DNA of 58,932 nt from an uncultured Flavobacteriales bacterium (GCA_938023515.1 CALJDR010000027.1:1-58932), one strand, 5' to 3'. Shown: positions 1 through 8,604, numbered from the stretch's first letter. A program made the numbers and translations. The notes: generated from the sequence alone by a model not told the origin.

Positions 1-47
1 CTACACAAGGAGTATCGTCGGCAGCGTCAGATGTGTATAAGAGACAG
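1..47. other. Illumina Nextera adapter with i5 index (contamination)
   Basis: Bases 15-47 match the 33-nt Nextera read-1 transposase adapter, ending in the 19-bp Tn5 mosaic end (AGATGTGTATAAGAGACAG, 29-47). Bases 7-14 (AAGGAGTA) equal the i5 index usually called S507/N507, and 1-6 (CTACAC) is the end of the P5 primer. This is library sequence, not genome. Genomic sequence begins at 48. The GTG at 33 that opens the first reading frame lies inside the adapter and is not a real start. Confidence 0.97.
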
Positions 48-524
48 GCAGTACGCAGCTTGATGCACCGCATGGGTATTTCGGACAGTGACCTGTATTA
101 TGACGGGGATAAGCCCCTGCTGCACAGCGAACGGCATATCAGCATTTCCCACTCGGGAACGATGGCCTGCGTGGCCCTGTCTGCCGACGAACCAGTGGGG
201 ATCGATATACAGGAGATAAAACCCCGGTTGTCTGCCGTCATGAAGTGGCTCCTGCGAGCTAAAAAGACGGAGCGGGAAGAGGATTTGGGCCTTATCCGCT
301 CGGGCCTGCTCTGGACAGCCAAAGAGGCGATGTACAAGCTCGGCGGCGGAAAGGATGCCTATATGCGGGATCTGGAAGTAGTCCTCCCCGAGGGAGAGCC
401 CGGGTTGGAAGGGTATCTTACCGGATACCAGAAGGCTGCAGAAGGCCGGAAGGACTATTGCATAGCCTACCGGGTGATGGACGGATATATATTCGCTGTG
501 GCCTGGATGAAAACGAACGGATAA
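48..524 (+). CDS. 4'-phosphopantetheinyl transferase superfamily protein (5' partial)
   Basis: Likely transfers phosphopantetheine from CoA to a carrier-protein serine. The Sfp/AcpS-superfamily signature is visible: GIDIQEI carries the Mg-binding Asp, and about 40 residues on, WTAKEAMYKL matches the WxxKEAxxK motif with the catalytic Glu and Lys. Upstream, HISISHSG fits the usual substrate-loop motif. The gene enters from the contig edge in frame (Ala-Val-Arg-Ser at 48), so its N-terminus is missing; about 159 residues remain against 200-230 for the family. It ends 81 bp before der on the same strand. Which carrier it serves (fatty-acid ACP or a secondary-metabolite synthase) cannot be told from here. 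Confidence 0.85.
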   Translation, partial: AVRSLMHRMGISDSDLYYDGDKPLLHSERHISISHSGTMACVALSADEPVGIDIQEIKPRLSAVMKWLLRAKKTEREEDLGLIRSGLLWTAKEAMYKLGGGKDAYMRDLEVVLPEGEPGLEGYLTGYQKAAEGRKDYCIAYRVMDGYIFAVAWMKTNG

Positions 525-605
525 AGACTGTTAAAAAAAGAAAAATAACTAACAAAACCTACGGAGGGAAAACACTCCGGGACTGAATAAAAAAAATACA
601 AAATA

Positions 606-1934
606 ATGGCAAATATACTGGCAATAGTAGGGCGCCCGAACGTGGGCAAATCGACGCTTTTCAACCGCCTGACCCAGACCCGACAGGCTATCGTGGATTC
701 GGTATCGGGGGTTACCCGCGACCGCCATTACGGCAAATGCGACTGGAACGGGGTAGAATTTTCGGTGATAGACACCGGAGGCTACGTAAGGGGTTCGGAC
801 GATGTATTCGAGGATGAGATCGCCAAACAGGTCCATCTGGCCATCGAGGAGGCTTCGGTCATCATTTTCATGGCCGATGCGCAGACCGGTATTACCTCGA
901 TGGATCAGGAAGTGGCCCAGATCCTGCGCCGCAGCAAAAAGCACGTGCTGTTGGTGGTAAATAAGGTCGATAGCTCTGTACACGAGGCCCTTACGGCAGA
1001 TTTTTATTCGCTGGGGCTGGGGGAACCCTACTCCGTTTCGGCCATCAACGGCAGCGGTACGGGAGAGATACTGGACACTGTGGTCGACTATTTCCGCAAG
1101 GACGCCGTAGAAAAGCCTGAAAGCGCCCCGGAAGAGGAAGAAGAACAACTCCCCCGCTTCGCTATCGTAGGCCGCCCGAACGTGGGTAAATCTTCGCTGG
1201 TAAACGCCCTGCTGGGCGAGGCACGCAACATCGTGACCGATATCGCCGGCACGACCCGCGATTCGATAGACACCCTTTACAACAGGTACGGACAGCGTTT
1301 TTATCTGGTGGATACCGCCGGGCTGCGCAAAAAGAATAAAGTGGAGGAAGACCTTGAGTTTTATTCGGTAATGCGTTCCATACGTGCGATCGAGAATGCG
1401 GACGTATGTCTGCTCATCATAGATGCCACGCAAGGGTTCGAGGCGCAGGATATGAATATTTTCCATCTGGCGGACTCCAACAATAAGGGTATCGTCATCC
1501 TGGTGAACAAATGGGATCTGGTGGAAAAAACCAACTCCACTACCCGGGAATTCGAGAAGGCGATCCGGGAGAAGATAAGCCCGTTCACGGACGTGCCTAT
1601 CGTATTTATCTCGGCGCTGGACAAACAGCGTATTTTCAAAGCTGTAGAAACGGCTGTGCAGGTCTATGAAAACCGTACACGCCGGATCAAGACCAGCGAA
1701 CTGAACGACGTGATGATCCCCCTGATCGAGGCTACGCCTCCGCCTGCCACCAAAGGAAAATATATCCGTATCAAGTTCTGCACCCAGCTCCCTACCCATA
1801 CGCCCAAGTTCGCGTTCTTCGCCAACCTGCCTCAGTATATCAAGGAGCCATACAAGCGTTTCATCGAGAATAAGCTGCGGGAGAACTTCGATTTCACGGG
1901 AGTCCCGATAGAAATCTACTTCCGAAAGAAATAA
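606..1934 (+). CDS. der: Ribosome biogenesis GTPase Der (EngA)
   Basis: Essential double-GTPase that assists 50S subunit maturation. The 442-residue protein has the full family architecture. The first G domain has P-loop GRPNVGKST at residues 9-17, then DTGG and NKVD. After an acidic linker (runs of Glu near residue 175) comes the second G domain with P-loop GRPNVGKSS, DTAG and NKWD. The C-terminal KH-like domain (about 355-442) contains the conserved LPTHTPKFAFF-type segment. Length is normal for the family. The start at 606 puts the first G domain at its usual distance from the N-terminus. A strong terminator follows at 1941. Confidence 0.98.
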   Translation: MANILAIVGRPNVGKSTLFNRLTQTRQAIVDSVSGVTRDRHYGKCDWNGVEFSVIDTGGYVRGSDDVFEDEIAKQVHLAIEEASVIIFMADAQTGITSMDQEVAQILRRSKKHVLLVVNKVDSSVHEALTADFYSLGLGEPYSVSAINGSGTGEILDTVVDYFRKDAVEKPESAPEEEEEQLPRFAIVGRPNVGKSSLVNALLGEARNIVTDIAGTTRDSIDTLYNRYGQRFYLVDTAGLRKKNKVEEDLEFYSVMRSIRAIENADVCLLIIDATQGFEAQDMNIFHLADSNNKGIVILVNKWDLVEKTNSTTREFEKAIREKISPFTDVPIVFISALDKQRIFKAVETAVQVYENRTRRIKTSELNDVMIPLIEATPPPATKGKYIRIKFCTQLPTHTPKFAFFANLPQYIKEPYKRFIENKLRENFDFTGVPIEIYFRKK

Positions 1935-1940
1935 CCCGAA

Positions 1941-1966
1941 AACGGCCCGATACACGGGCCGTTTTT
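1941..1966 (+). terminator. Rho-independent terminator after der
   Basis: A 9-bp perfect stem (AACGGCCCG / CGGGCCGTT, 1941-1949 and 1955-1963) with a 5-nt loop is followed by T residues. It lies 7 bp beyond the der stop codon. Confidence 0.9.
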
Positions 1967-2121
1967 CAATTGGTACTTTTAGTAAATCAGGTTCCGCACA
2001 GTGGTTTTTATGTTAACAGATCGTTTTTGTTCCATTGATAATCATTTTCAGCTCCCCAAAGCCTCTTATTCTGGCAAAAATAAGTACCTTAGCGCATTAT
2101 TTTACATTCCAAGCATCCGAG

Positions 2122-3366
2122 ATGAAACAAACTGAAAAACAGCGCAAACAGATCATCCTTCTTTCCGTTTCCGGGCCCGACCGCCCGGGCCTTACCAGTA
2201 GCCTGACCGGTATCCTGGGGCATTATAAAGTGGCTATACTCGACATCGGCCAATCGGACATCCACCAGACGCTCAATCTGGCGATCGTCTTTGAGATGGG
2301 CGAAGATGCCCAGTCCGCCCCCCTGCTGAAGGATATCCTGATGAAAAGCTACGAACTGGGACTGACCATCAAGTTCACGCCTCTTTCCCACGAGGAATAC
2401 GTCGATTGGGCAGTGAACAAGAACAACTCCCGGTATATCATCACGGTGCTCGGACGCTACCTCACCGCCGCCGAGATCCACGAAGTGGCCAAAGTGATCG
2501 CCAGCAACAACCTCAATATACGGACTATCTACCGTCTGACCCATCGTCCCCTGCCGGACGATCCTGATCGCCGGGTGTGCCTGGAAATGAACGTCGAGGG
2601 GGCTATATCCGACCGTAGGAAGATGACCGCCGATTTTCTGGAAGTATCGTCCCGGGTGGGCGTCGATATCGCCTTCCAGCAGGACAATATGTACTACCGC
2701 AACCGCCGTTTGGTATGCTTCGACATGGATTCCACCCTTATCCAGACCGAAGTGATCGACGAGTTGGCCCGCCGCGCCGGTTCCGGCGAGGAAGTGAGCG
2801 CCATCACGGCCGCCGCCATGCGGGGCGAGATCGATTTCAAGGAGAGCTTTAAGCGCCGCATCAAGACGCTGGCCGGCCTTCCGGAGAGCGTGCTGAAAGA
2901 AGTCGCCCAAACCCTGCCTCTCACCGAAGGGGCCGAACGCCTGCTTTCCGCGTTGAAAATATACGGGTACAAGACGGCCATTATATCCGGTGGTTTTACG
3001 TATTTCGGCCAGCACTTGCAAAAAATGCTGGGTATCGATTACGTATTTGCCAATGAACTGGAGATCAAAGACGGCAAATTGACCGGCGGATACGTAGGGC
3101 CTATTGTGGACGGTGTGAAAAAAGCCGAATACCTGCGTTTGCTGGCCCAGATGGAAGGCCTGGCCACCGAACAGGTCATTGCATTGGGCGACGGGGCGAA
3201 CGACCTGCTGATGCTCAATACAGCCGGGCTGGGGATCGCTTTCCAGGCGAAACCTATCGTGCGGGAAAGCGCCCAGCACAGTATATCTTCCCTCGGATTG
3301 GACGGCGTACTTTATTTACTTGGGTACCGTGACCGCCATATCGAAGACCTGATCAGCCGGAAGTAA
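2122..3366 (+). CDS. serB: Phosphoserine phosphatase SerB with N-terminal ACT domains
   Basis: Catalyses the last step of serine synthesis, O-phospho-L-serine to L-serine. The N-terminal ~190 residues contain two ACT-like regions (the first has the SVSGPDRPGL motif), probably regulatory. The HAD phosphatase domain follows: FDMDST with nucleophile Asp201 and acid/base Asp203, a SGGFTYF motif II, and GDGAND at 356-361 as the Mg-binding motif. I place the start at 2122 (MKQTEK). The open frame runs upstream to 2035, but those 29 codons overlap a promoter-like stretch and add no domain. With this start the protein is 414 residues, as in other ACT-ACT-HAD SerB proteins. The next gene starts 19 bp downstream and is probably co-transcribed. 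Confidence 0.95.
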   Translation: MKQTEKQRKQIILLSVSGPDRPGLTSSLTGILGHYKVAILDIGQSDIHQTLNLAIVFEMGEDAQSAPLLKDILMKSYELGLTIKFTPLSHEEYVDWAVNKNNSRYIITVLGRYLTAAEIHEVAKVIASNNLNIRTIYRLTHRPLPDDPDRRVCLEMNVEGAISDRRKMTADFLEVSSRVGVDIAFQQDNMYYRNRRLVCFDMDSTLIQTEVIDELARRAGSGEEVSAITAAAMRGEIDFKESFKRRIKTLAGLPESVLKEVAQTLPLTEGAERLLSALKIYGYKTAIISGGFTYFGQHLQKMLGIDYVFANELEIKDGKLTGGYVGPIVDGVKKAEYLRLLAQMEGLATEQVIALGDGANDLLMLNTAGLGIAFQAKPIVRESAQHSISSLGLDGVLYLLGYRDRHIEDLISRK

Positions 3367-3385
3367 ACTATCCTATCATAACATC

Positions 3386-5389
3386 ATGGCACAAGAAGAA
3401 GAAAAAGAGGGGACGGAGCTCCCCGAAAACGCTTTCCGACCGCTTCATCCGGGTGAAGAATATCATCCGGTCATGTCTCCCGACAAAACATACCCGGAAG
3501 TCACTTTCTGGTCTGTCAGTTGGGGAATCGTCATGGCTATCATTTTTTCGGCGGCTGCGGCATTCTTAGGGCTTAAGGTCGGACAGGTATTCGAGGCGGC
3601 AATCCCTATCGCTATCATTGCCGTAGGGCTTTCTTCGGGGTCGGGACGTAAAAACGCGCTCGGGGAGAACGTCATCATCCAGTCCATCGGGGCTTGCTCC
3701 GGTGTGATCGTGGCCGGGGCTATCTTTACCCTGCCCGCCCTTTACATTCTCCAGGCGACCAATCCGGAACTGACCATCAACTTTATGGAAGTATTCCTCA
3801 GTTCCCTGCTCGGAGGGATTCTCGGGATACTTTTCCTGATCCCTTTCCGAAAGTATTTCGTGAAGCAGATGCACGGCAAATATCCGTTCCCGGAAGCTAC
3901 CGCTACCACGCAGGTGCTGATATCCGGTGAAAAGGGAGGCGCACAGGCCAAACCGTTGGTACTGGCGGGGCTTGTGGGCGGTGTATACGATTTCCTGCTG
4001 TCCACCTTCGGCTGGTGGTCGGAGGTGCTGCACTCCGACATCATTCCCTGGGGAGCCCAACTGGCCGAGAAAGCCAAAGTCGTTTTCCGGGTGAACACCG
4101 GGGCGGCGGTATTGGGACTCGGTTACATCGTGGGCCTGAAATACAGCACGATCATCTGTGCCGGTTCGCTGCTGGTATGGTTCGGTATCATTCCGCTGAT
4201 GGGGGCTATTTTTCCCGATACGGTGCTTACTTTAGGCAATGAAGCCATTACCATGCCTGTGGGACAGATGTCCCCGGATTTGATATTCACCACCTATGCG
4301 CGCCATATCGGTATCGGAGGCATTGCGATGGCCGGGGTGATAGGCATTATCCGCTCATGGGGCGTGATCAAAGGGGCTGTGGGCCTTGCTTCCCGAGAAA
4401 TGACGGGCAAAAAATCCGCCGAACAGGTCGAAAAAAGCACAAAACGCACCGAGCGCGACCTTTCGATGAAATTCATCGCTATTGCGAGCATCGTAGCGCT
4501 GGCGGCCACTTTCCTGTTCTTCTACCTGGGTGTGATACATAATTTACTGCAAGCTGTGATCGCGTTTGTCGTGGTGGCGGTCATCGCATTTTTGTTCACG
4601 ACCGTAGCGGCCAATGCCATCGCGATCGTGGGAACCAACCCGGTATCGGGCATGACGCTGATGACCCTCATCGTGGCCTCGGTGATCCTGGTGGCGGTCG
4701 GGCTGAAAGGCACTTCGGGCATTATCGCCGCCCTTATCATCGGCGGCGTGGTCTGTACGGCCCTGTCGATGGCCGGAGGGTTCATCACCGACCTGAAGAT
4801 AGGTTACTGGCTCGGCTCCACCCCGTCCAAGCAGGAAACTTGGAAATTCCTTGGAACGCTCGTTTCGGCGGCTACCGTAGGAGGCGTTATCCTGATATTG
4901 AACAAAGCGTACGGCTTTTCCCCGGACGGAGGACTGGCTGCTCCTCAGGCCAATGCCATGGCAGCCGTGATAGAACCCCTGATGCTGGGTAAAGGCGCAC
5001 CCTGGATATTGTATGCGATCGGAGCCGGATTGGCCCTGCTGCTCACTTTCCTGGGTATCCCGGCGCTGGCTTTTGCGTTGGGAATGTTCATCCCCCTGGA
5101 ACTCAATACCCCGCTGGTAATAGGCGGGTTAATCAGCTGGTACGTAAGCACCCGCAGCCAGGACGCTTCGGTCAATAAGGCCCGCAAGGAAAAAGGCACC
5201 CTGCTTGCTTCCGGATTTATTGCCGGAGGGGCACTGATGGGTGTCGTGAGTGCCGCAATGCGCTTTTTCGGATTTGGGTACAGCCATACGATGGGAGAAG
5301 GCACGATGCAGGCCTTGGGATTGTTCGTTTACCTCCTCCTGGTAGCCTTCCTGGTGGTTTACAGCATGAAGACAAGTAAAAAATATTGA
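3386..5389 (+). CDS. OPT family oligopeptide transporter
   Basis: A 667-residue polytopic inner-membrane protein with roughly 14-16 hydrophobic segments. It resembles the bacterial branch of the OPT (oligopeptide transporter) family, which imports small peptides or metal chelates by proton symport. Family-like features include the early PEVTFWSVSWGIVMAIIF helix, AFLGLKVGQVFEAAIPIAII, the KYPFPEATATTQVL segment and GTNPVSGMT. The N-terminus (to about residue 35) is charged and cytoplasmic. It lies 19 bp after serB with no terminator between, so the two probably share a transcript. The substrate cannot be deduced. A GC-rich hairpin follows the stop codon. Confidence 0.92.
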   Translation: MAQEEEKEGTELPENAFRPLHPGEEYHPVMSPDKTYPEVTFWSVSWGIVMAIIFSAAAAFLGLKVGQVFEAAIPIAIIAVGLSSGSGRKNALGENVIIQSIGACSGVIVAGAIFTLPALYILQATNPELTINFMEVFLSSLLGGILGILFLIPFRKYFVKQMHGKYPFPEATATTQVLISGEKGGAQAKPLVLAGLVGGVYDFLLSTFGWWSEVLHSDIIPWGAQLAEKAKVVFRVNTGAAVLGLGYIVGLKYSTIICAGSLLVWFGIIPLMGAIFPDTVLTLGNEAITMPVGQMSPDLIFTTYARHIGIGGIAMAGVIGIIRSWGVIKGAVGLASREMTGKKSAEQVEKSTKRTERDLSMKFIAIASIVALAATFLFFYLGVIHNLLQAVIAFVVVAVIAFLFTTVAANAIAIVGTNPVSGMTLMTLIVASVILVAVGLKGTSGIIAALIIGGVVCTALSMAGGFITDLKIGYWLGSTPSKQETWKFLGTLVSAATVGGVILILNKAYGFSPDGGLAAPQANAMAAVIEPLMLGKGAPWILYAIGAGLALLLTFLGIPALAFALGMFIPLELNTPLVIGGLISWYVSTRSQDASVNKARKEKGTLLASGFIAGGALMGVVSAAMRFFGFGYSHTMGEGTMQALGLFVYLLLVAFLVVYSMKTSKKY

Positions 5390-5399
5390 TCTTAGAGAC

Positions 5400-5427
5400 A
5401 ATAGGGCCGCCAAAAGACGGCCCTATT
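5400..5427 (+). terminator. Hairpin after the OPT gene, possible terminator
   Basis: A 10-bp perfect stem (AATAGGGCCG / CGGCCCTATT, 5400-5409 and 5418-5427) with an 8-nt loop lies just after the OPT stop and 17 nt before the next start codon. The downstream T tract is poor, so termination may be partial. It could also act as a leader structure for the next gene. Confidence 0.6.
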
Positions 5428-5444
5428 AAAACTTGTATGAAATC

Positions 5445-6179
5445 ATGAAAAAACTACTTCTCTTTGCCGCTTTATGTACACTGGTTGGTGTCTTGGATCG
5501 GGTGTCTGCACAGGATGCCGCCGCCGTGATCGAACGCTATAACAAAATTATGGATGCCGGGCAGGCATATGTCGCTAAAACGAACATAATGGCAAAAAAA
5601 TCCATAAGCACTATGATGTCGAGAATACCCTGTAAGGTTATTTTGAGTCATCCTACTCACCGTATGCGTTCAGAAGTGAAGATACATGGGTATAAAATGC
5701 GGGTAATTATCGACGGGGAAAAAGGATGGATGTCCTCGGGGACGGGCATGCAGCCTTTATCGGCCGAACAGATCGAAGATTTTAGAAAAAAGGTTGTAAC
5801 CGACCTGTTTTCGGGGATGAGATGGGATACGGAAGGGTATGATTTTGAATTGTTGGAACCCCGGACGGAAAATGGAAAAAAATACGACGTAGTAAAGGCC
5901 ATAGCCCAAAAGGAAGATGCTAAGAAGAAGGACCAGACTCTTTATTTTGATAACGCTACCGGTCTTCTTGCATTCATTGACCCCGCGCTCACTGACGGCA
6001 ATCTGCCTATAATGAGGACGGTGTACGGAAATTATAAAACGGTCGGGGGATGTGTCTACCCGTCTGAGGTGAAGATAATGGTAAACGGAATGACATTCGG
6101 CGGCGTAACGACCACACTTGTGTCTGACTACCCGCTAAAGGACAAGATGTTTGCCGAACCGAAACAGGTAAATAAATAG
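5445..6179 (+). CDS. Exported LolA-like protein, paralogue 1
   Basis: A 244-residue exported protein. The start at 5445 gives a classic signal peptide (MKKLLLFAALCTLVGV... VSAQ, cleavage near residue 23); an in-frame TTG 12 nt upstream is less likely. The mature part contains VIERYNKIMDAG, HPTHRMRSEV, DGEKGWM, MRWDTEGYDFELL, FDNATGLL and YPSEVKI. This pattern is seen in LolA/outer-membrane-lipoprotein-sorting-like folds, in which substrate history is read out by a beta-sheet. That fold call is inference. It is paralogous over its whole length to the next gene (6200-6916), 20 bp downstream. Charged-residue changes, for example Lys-rich insertions near AQKEDAKKKDQ, make it the more diverged copy. 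Confidence 0.7.
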   Translation: MKKLLLFAALCTLVGVLDRVSAQDAAAVIERYNKIMDAGQAYVAKTNIMAKKSISTMMSRIPCKVILSHPTHRMRSEVKIHGYKMRVIIDGEKGWMSSGTGMQPLSAEQIEDFRKKVVTDLFSGMRWDTEGYDFELLEPRTENGKKYDVVKAIAQKEDAKKKDQTLYFDNATGLLAFIDPALTDGNLPIMRTVYGNYKTVGGCVYPSEVKIMVNGMTFGGVTTTLVSDYPLKDKMFAEPKQVNK

Positions 6180-6199
6180 AAACACTTAAATCAATTAAT

Positions 6200-6916
6200 A
6201 TGAAAAAATTACTCTTTCTTGTGTCTGTGCTTGCTATCGCCGGGATTTTCGGCCAGGTATCCGCCCAGAGTGCTGTATCCGTGATCGATCGTTATAACAA
6301 AGCGACCGGTATAGGATCGGCAGATGTCTCCAAATCGAACATGATGATGAAAATGACGATTTCCAATATGGGGATGACGATGCCTTACACCATCGTTATG
6401 GCCAATCCTACCCACCGGATGCGTATGGAAATGGAAGCCAACGGCCAAAAGATGCTCATCGTCGTTTCCGGGGACAAAGGATGGATGTCCATACCTGGTA
6501 TGGGCGTTCAGCCCCTTCCGGCCGAACAGATCAAACAGTTCCAGGGGCAGGTAAATTTGCTGTCGAACATGAAATGGGATACAGAGAGTTTTGATTTCGA
6601 ACTACTGCCCCAAGTAACGGAGAATGGAAAAAAATACGATGTGGTGCGCGCTAAGTCGAAGAAAGCGGATGCTTCCGGCAATGATCAGACCGTCTACTTC
6701 GATAATGCGACCGGCTTGGCCGCTTTTGTCGAAGCCGAAGCTGCGCCCGGACAGAATGCAAGGGTTTTGTTCGGAAATTATAAGACGGCGGGGAAACTCA
6801 AGTACCCTTCCGAACTGAAAACCCTGATGGGAGGAAAAGAGGCCTCCAAAATAACGATCGATGCGCTCGAGTTCGATTATCCGGTTAAGGATGAAATGTT
6901 CGCCGAACCCAAATAA
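6200..6916 (+). CDS. Exported LolA-like protein, paralogue 2
   Basis: A 238-residue exported protein with signal peptide MKKLLFLVSVLAIAGIFG... VSAQ. It shares the same motif order with its upstream neighbour: VIDRYNKATGIG, NPTHRMRMEM, GDKGWMSIPGMGVQPLPAEQI, MKWDTESFDFELL, YFDNATGLAAF, YPSELK and DEMFAEPK at the end. The mature part is rich in Met near residues 48-75. The tandem arrangement and equal lengths point to a local duplication. A LolA-like periplasmic fold is inferred; no enzyme motif is visible. The long inverted repeat at 6924-6980 closes this two-gene unit. Confidence 0.7.
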   Translation: MKKLLFLVSVLAIAGIFGQVSAQSAVSVIDRYNKATGIGSADVSKSNMMMKMTISNMGMTMPYTIVMANPTHRMRMEMEANGQKMLIVVSGDKGWMSIPGMGVQPLPAEQIKQFQGQVNLLSNMKWDTESFDFELLPQVTENGKKYDVVRAKSKKADASGNDQTVYFDNATGLAAFVEAEAAPGQNARVLFGNYKTAGKLKYPSELKTLMGGKEASKITIDALEFDYPVKDEMFAEPK

Positions 6917-6923
6917 GGTGATA

Positions 6924-6980
6924 AACAGACAAAAATAAAAAGGCCGGAATTTTTTCCCGGCCTTTTTATTTTTGTCTGTT
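6924..6980. terminator. Bidirectional terminator, 24-bp perfect inverted repeat
   Basis: Arms 6924-6947 and 6957-6980 are perfectly complementary over 24 bp around a 9-nt loop, with a GC core (AAGGCCGG) flanked by A-rich and T-rich arms. This makes T-tailed hairpins in both directions between convergent genes ending at 6916 and 6989. The stem is unusually long for a simple terminator. Confidence 0.9.
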
Positions 6981-6988
6981 ATCCTGTT

Positions 6989-7414
6989 TTATTCCTTGGT
7001 CAGGATATAATTGTCGGCCAAGGCGCCTGTGATCTCCTGTTTGTTGGTGTCGAGACGGCGCAGGCGTTTTTCTTCTACTTTATAGTACTGATTTTCGCCG
7101 TCCTGTGTTTTCAGGGTAATCAGGTTTCCTTCCAGAGAATAACAGCCTTTATCGTCGAATGCGCTGTCGCGGTCGATATACACGGAACGAAGCGTGAACG
7201 TCGAGTCGGCCTTCAGGGTCAGGGTCGTAGCGATACCCGGGCCGTCGGCCGCAGGGAAGATCCCTACGTATGTGCCCAGATAATCAAGTGAATTGGCGGC
7301 GTTGTGAGTGTCTGTGACAGTCGCCTTGGTTTTTTCGGGAGCCTTTGCGGAATCGGAATTACCGCAGGCGGCAAACAGCAGGCATGCGCTTGCCATTACA
7401 AGGATCTTTCTCAT
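6989..7414 (-). CDS. NlpE-like lipoprotein lacking the CxxC motif
   Basis: A predicted outer-membrane lipoprotein of about 141 residues. The start at 7414 (MRKILVMASACLLFAACG) gives a signal peptide with lipobox FAAC. The open frame extends to 7447, but that would overlap the -7 box at 7445-7452. After a Lys/Thr-rich linker, the block LDYLGTYVGIFPAADGPG followed by ATTLTLKADSTFTL matches the N-terminal domain of NlpE-type proteins, which sense or respond to envelope stress and copper. In E. coli NlpE the corresponding loop reads CADC. Here it is AADG, so the metal/disulphide pair is absent. It lies just downstream of the ABC efflux operon but has its own promoter. Confidence 0.75.
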   Translation of the reverse strand: MRKILVMASACLLFAACGNSDSAKAPEKTKATVTDTHNAANSLDYLGTYVGIFPAADGPGIATTLTLKADSTFTLRSVYIDRDSAFDDKGCYSLEGNLITLKTQDGENQYYKVEEKRLRRLDTNKQEITGALADNYILTKE

Positions 7415-7444
7415 AGTTTTTGAAAATTTATTGGTTCGGTCTAA

Positions 7445-7452
7445 CAAAGGTA
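7445..7452 (-). promoter_or_regulatory. -7 box (TACCTTTG) of the NlpE-like gene
   Basis: A perfect Bacteroidetes -7 motif on the minus strand, about 31 nt upstream of the ATG at 7414. It rules out the longer start at 7447. No clear -33 TTG is seen. Confidence 0.75.
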
Positions 7453-7493
7453 TGTATTTTCCTGTTTTAAGGGGCCTTGCCTACGAACAATTT

Positions 7494-8603
7494 TCACGAT
7501 TTTTTCCGGTAACTCCGCACGGCCCAGCCATTGAGTACCACGGCAAACCCCGACAAGGCGAGTATCTGCGGCCAAAGGTCGGACAGGTTGCTGCCTTTGA
7601 GATAGACCATGCGCATCGCTTCGATGAAATATTTCAACGGATTGCATGCCGCTATCACCTGTGCCCATTCAGGCATACTGCGCACCGAAGTGAAAAGTCC
7701 GCTCATCATTACCAATACCATGATGAAAAAGTACATAACGAACATCGCCTGCTGCATGGTCGACGAATAGTTGCTCACCACCAGCCCAAGGCCCGAGATT
7801 ACCAGGATGAACAGGCAGGCGCAGAAATAGATCACATATAGGTGTCCACGGGGAACGATGCCGTATACCGCGGCGGCGATGATAAAGCAAATGCTCAGGA
7901 TAAGTAGTCCCACCACCCAATACGGGATGAGTTTGGCCAGGATGAACGTAAATTTTCCTACCGGGGACACGTTTATCTGTTCTATCGTCCCTTTTTCCTT
8001 TTCGCCCACGATGTTCAGCGCCGGGAGGAACCCGCAGAGGATCGTCAGGAGCATCACCATCAGCGCCGGAATCATGAAAGCTTTGTAATCCAGGTGCGGG
8101 TTGAACAGGCTTTCGGACGATTGGGCGATATAGGGGCCCTGCCCGCCCGTGACGGCTATTTCTGCCCGTACTTCGGCGGCAAAATCGGCCACAATACTGC
8201 TCAGGTACGAAGATGCCAAAAGTCCCTTGGAACCGTTCACCGCATTGGAGGAGATCATCACTCTGGATTGTTTTTCCTTGACCAGGTCGCGTTCGAATCC
8301 TTGGGGAATCCGCAGGATGACATCCACATTCCCCTCTTCGATCCCTTCTAATGCCTGCGAAAAACTGCCGGGCATCGTTTCGAGGATGAAATAGTCCGAA
8401 GCGGCCGCCTTGTCCAGTAATCGGGAGGAATACGGGCTGTGATCGTCGTCCACTACCGCCAGGCGGATGTTCTTCACCTCCATCGAGGCGGCCCAAGGCA
8501 GCACCAGCATCATCATGATGGGAAAAACGACCAACATGCGCGGCAGGAAGGCATTGCGCACGAGTTGCTTGAACTCTTTTTCTATCAGGTATCTCAGTGT
8601 CAT
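7494..8603 (-). CDS. ABC-2 type transporter permease (YbhR-like)
   Basis: A 369-residue inner-membrane subunit of a drug/lipid exporter. One N-terminal membrane helix (about 24-41) is followed by a ~140-residue extracytoplasmic domain, then five C-terminal helices beginning near FMIPALMVMLLTILCGF. The family motif EKEKGTIEQINVSPV sits between the first two C-terminal helices. The gene is the last in the operon and starts 1 bp after the stop of the paired permease (8605-9708). Two permeases with two ATPase genes and an HlyD protein match the E. coli YbhGFSR layout. Confidence 0.92.
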   Translation of the reverse strand: MTLRYLIEKEFKQLVRNAFLPRMLVVFPIMMMLVLPWAASMEVKNIRLAVVDDDHSPYSSRLLDKAAASDYFILETMPGSFSQALEGIEEGNVDVILRIPQGFERDLVKEKQSRVMISSNAVNGSKGLLASSYLSSIVADFAAEVRAEIAVTGGQGPYIAQSSESLFNPHLDYKAFMIPALMVMLLTILCGFLPALNIVGEKEKGTIEQINVSPVGKFTFILAKLIPYWVVGLLILSICFIIAAAVYGIVPRGHLYVIYFCACLFILVISGLGLVVSNYSSTMQQAMFVMYFFIMVLVMMSGLFTSVRSMPEWAQVIAACNPLKYFIEAMRMVYLKGSNLSDLWPQILALSGFAVVLNGWAVRSYRKKS

Positions 8604-8604
8604 C

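Noticed and set aside
33..47. GTG start for the first open frame
   Set aside because: It lies within the Nextera adapter, so the first residues would be artefact.
549..1955. 468-codon frame antisense to der
   Set aside because: It is a shadow of the codon structure of der, which has complete GTPase motifs; no family features in the antisense product.
2035..2121. Longer N-terminus for serB
   Set aside because: The extra 29 codons precede the ACT domain without homology pattern and cover a promoter-like region; ATG 2122 fits the family.
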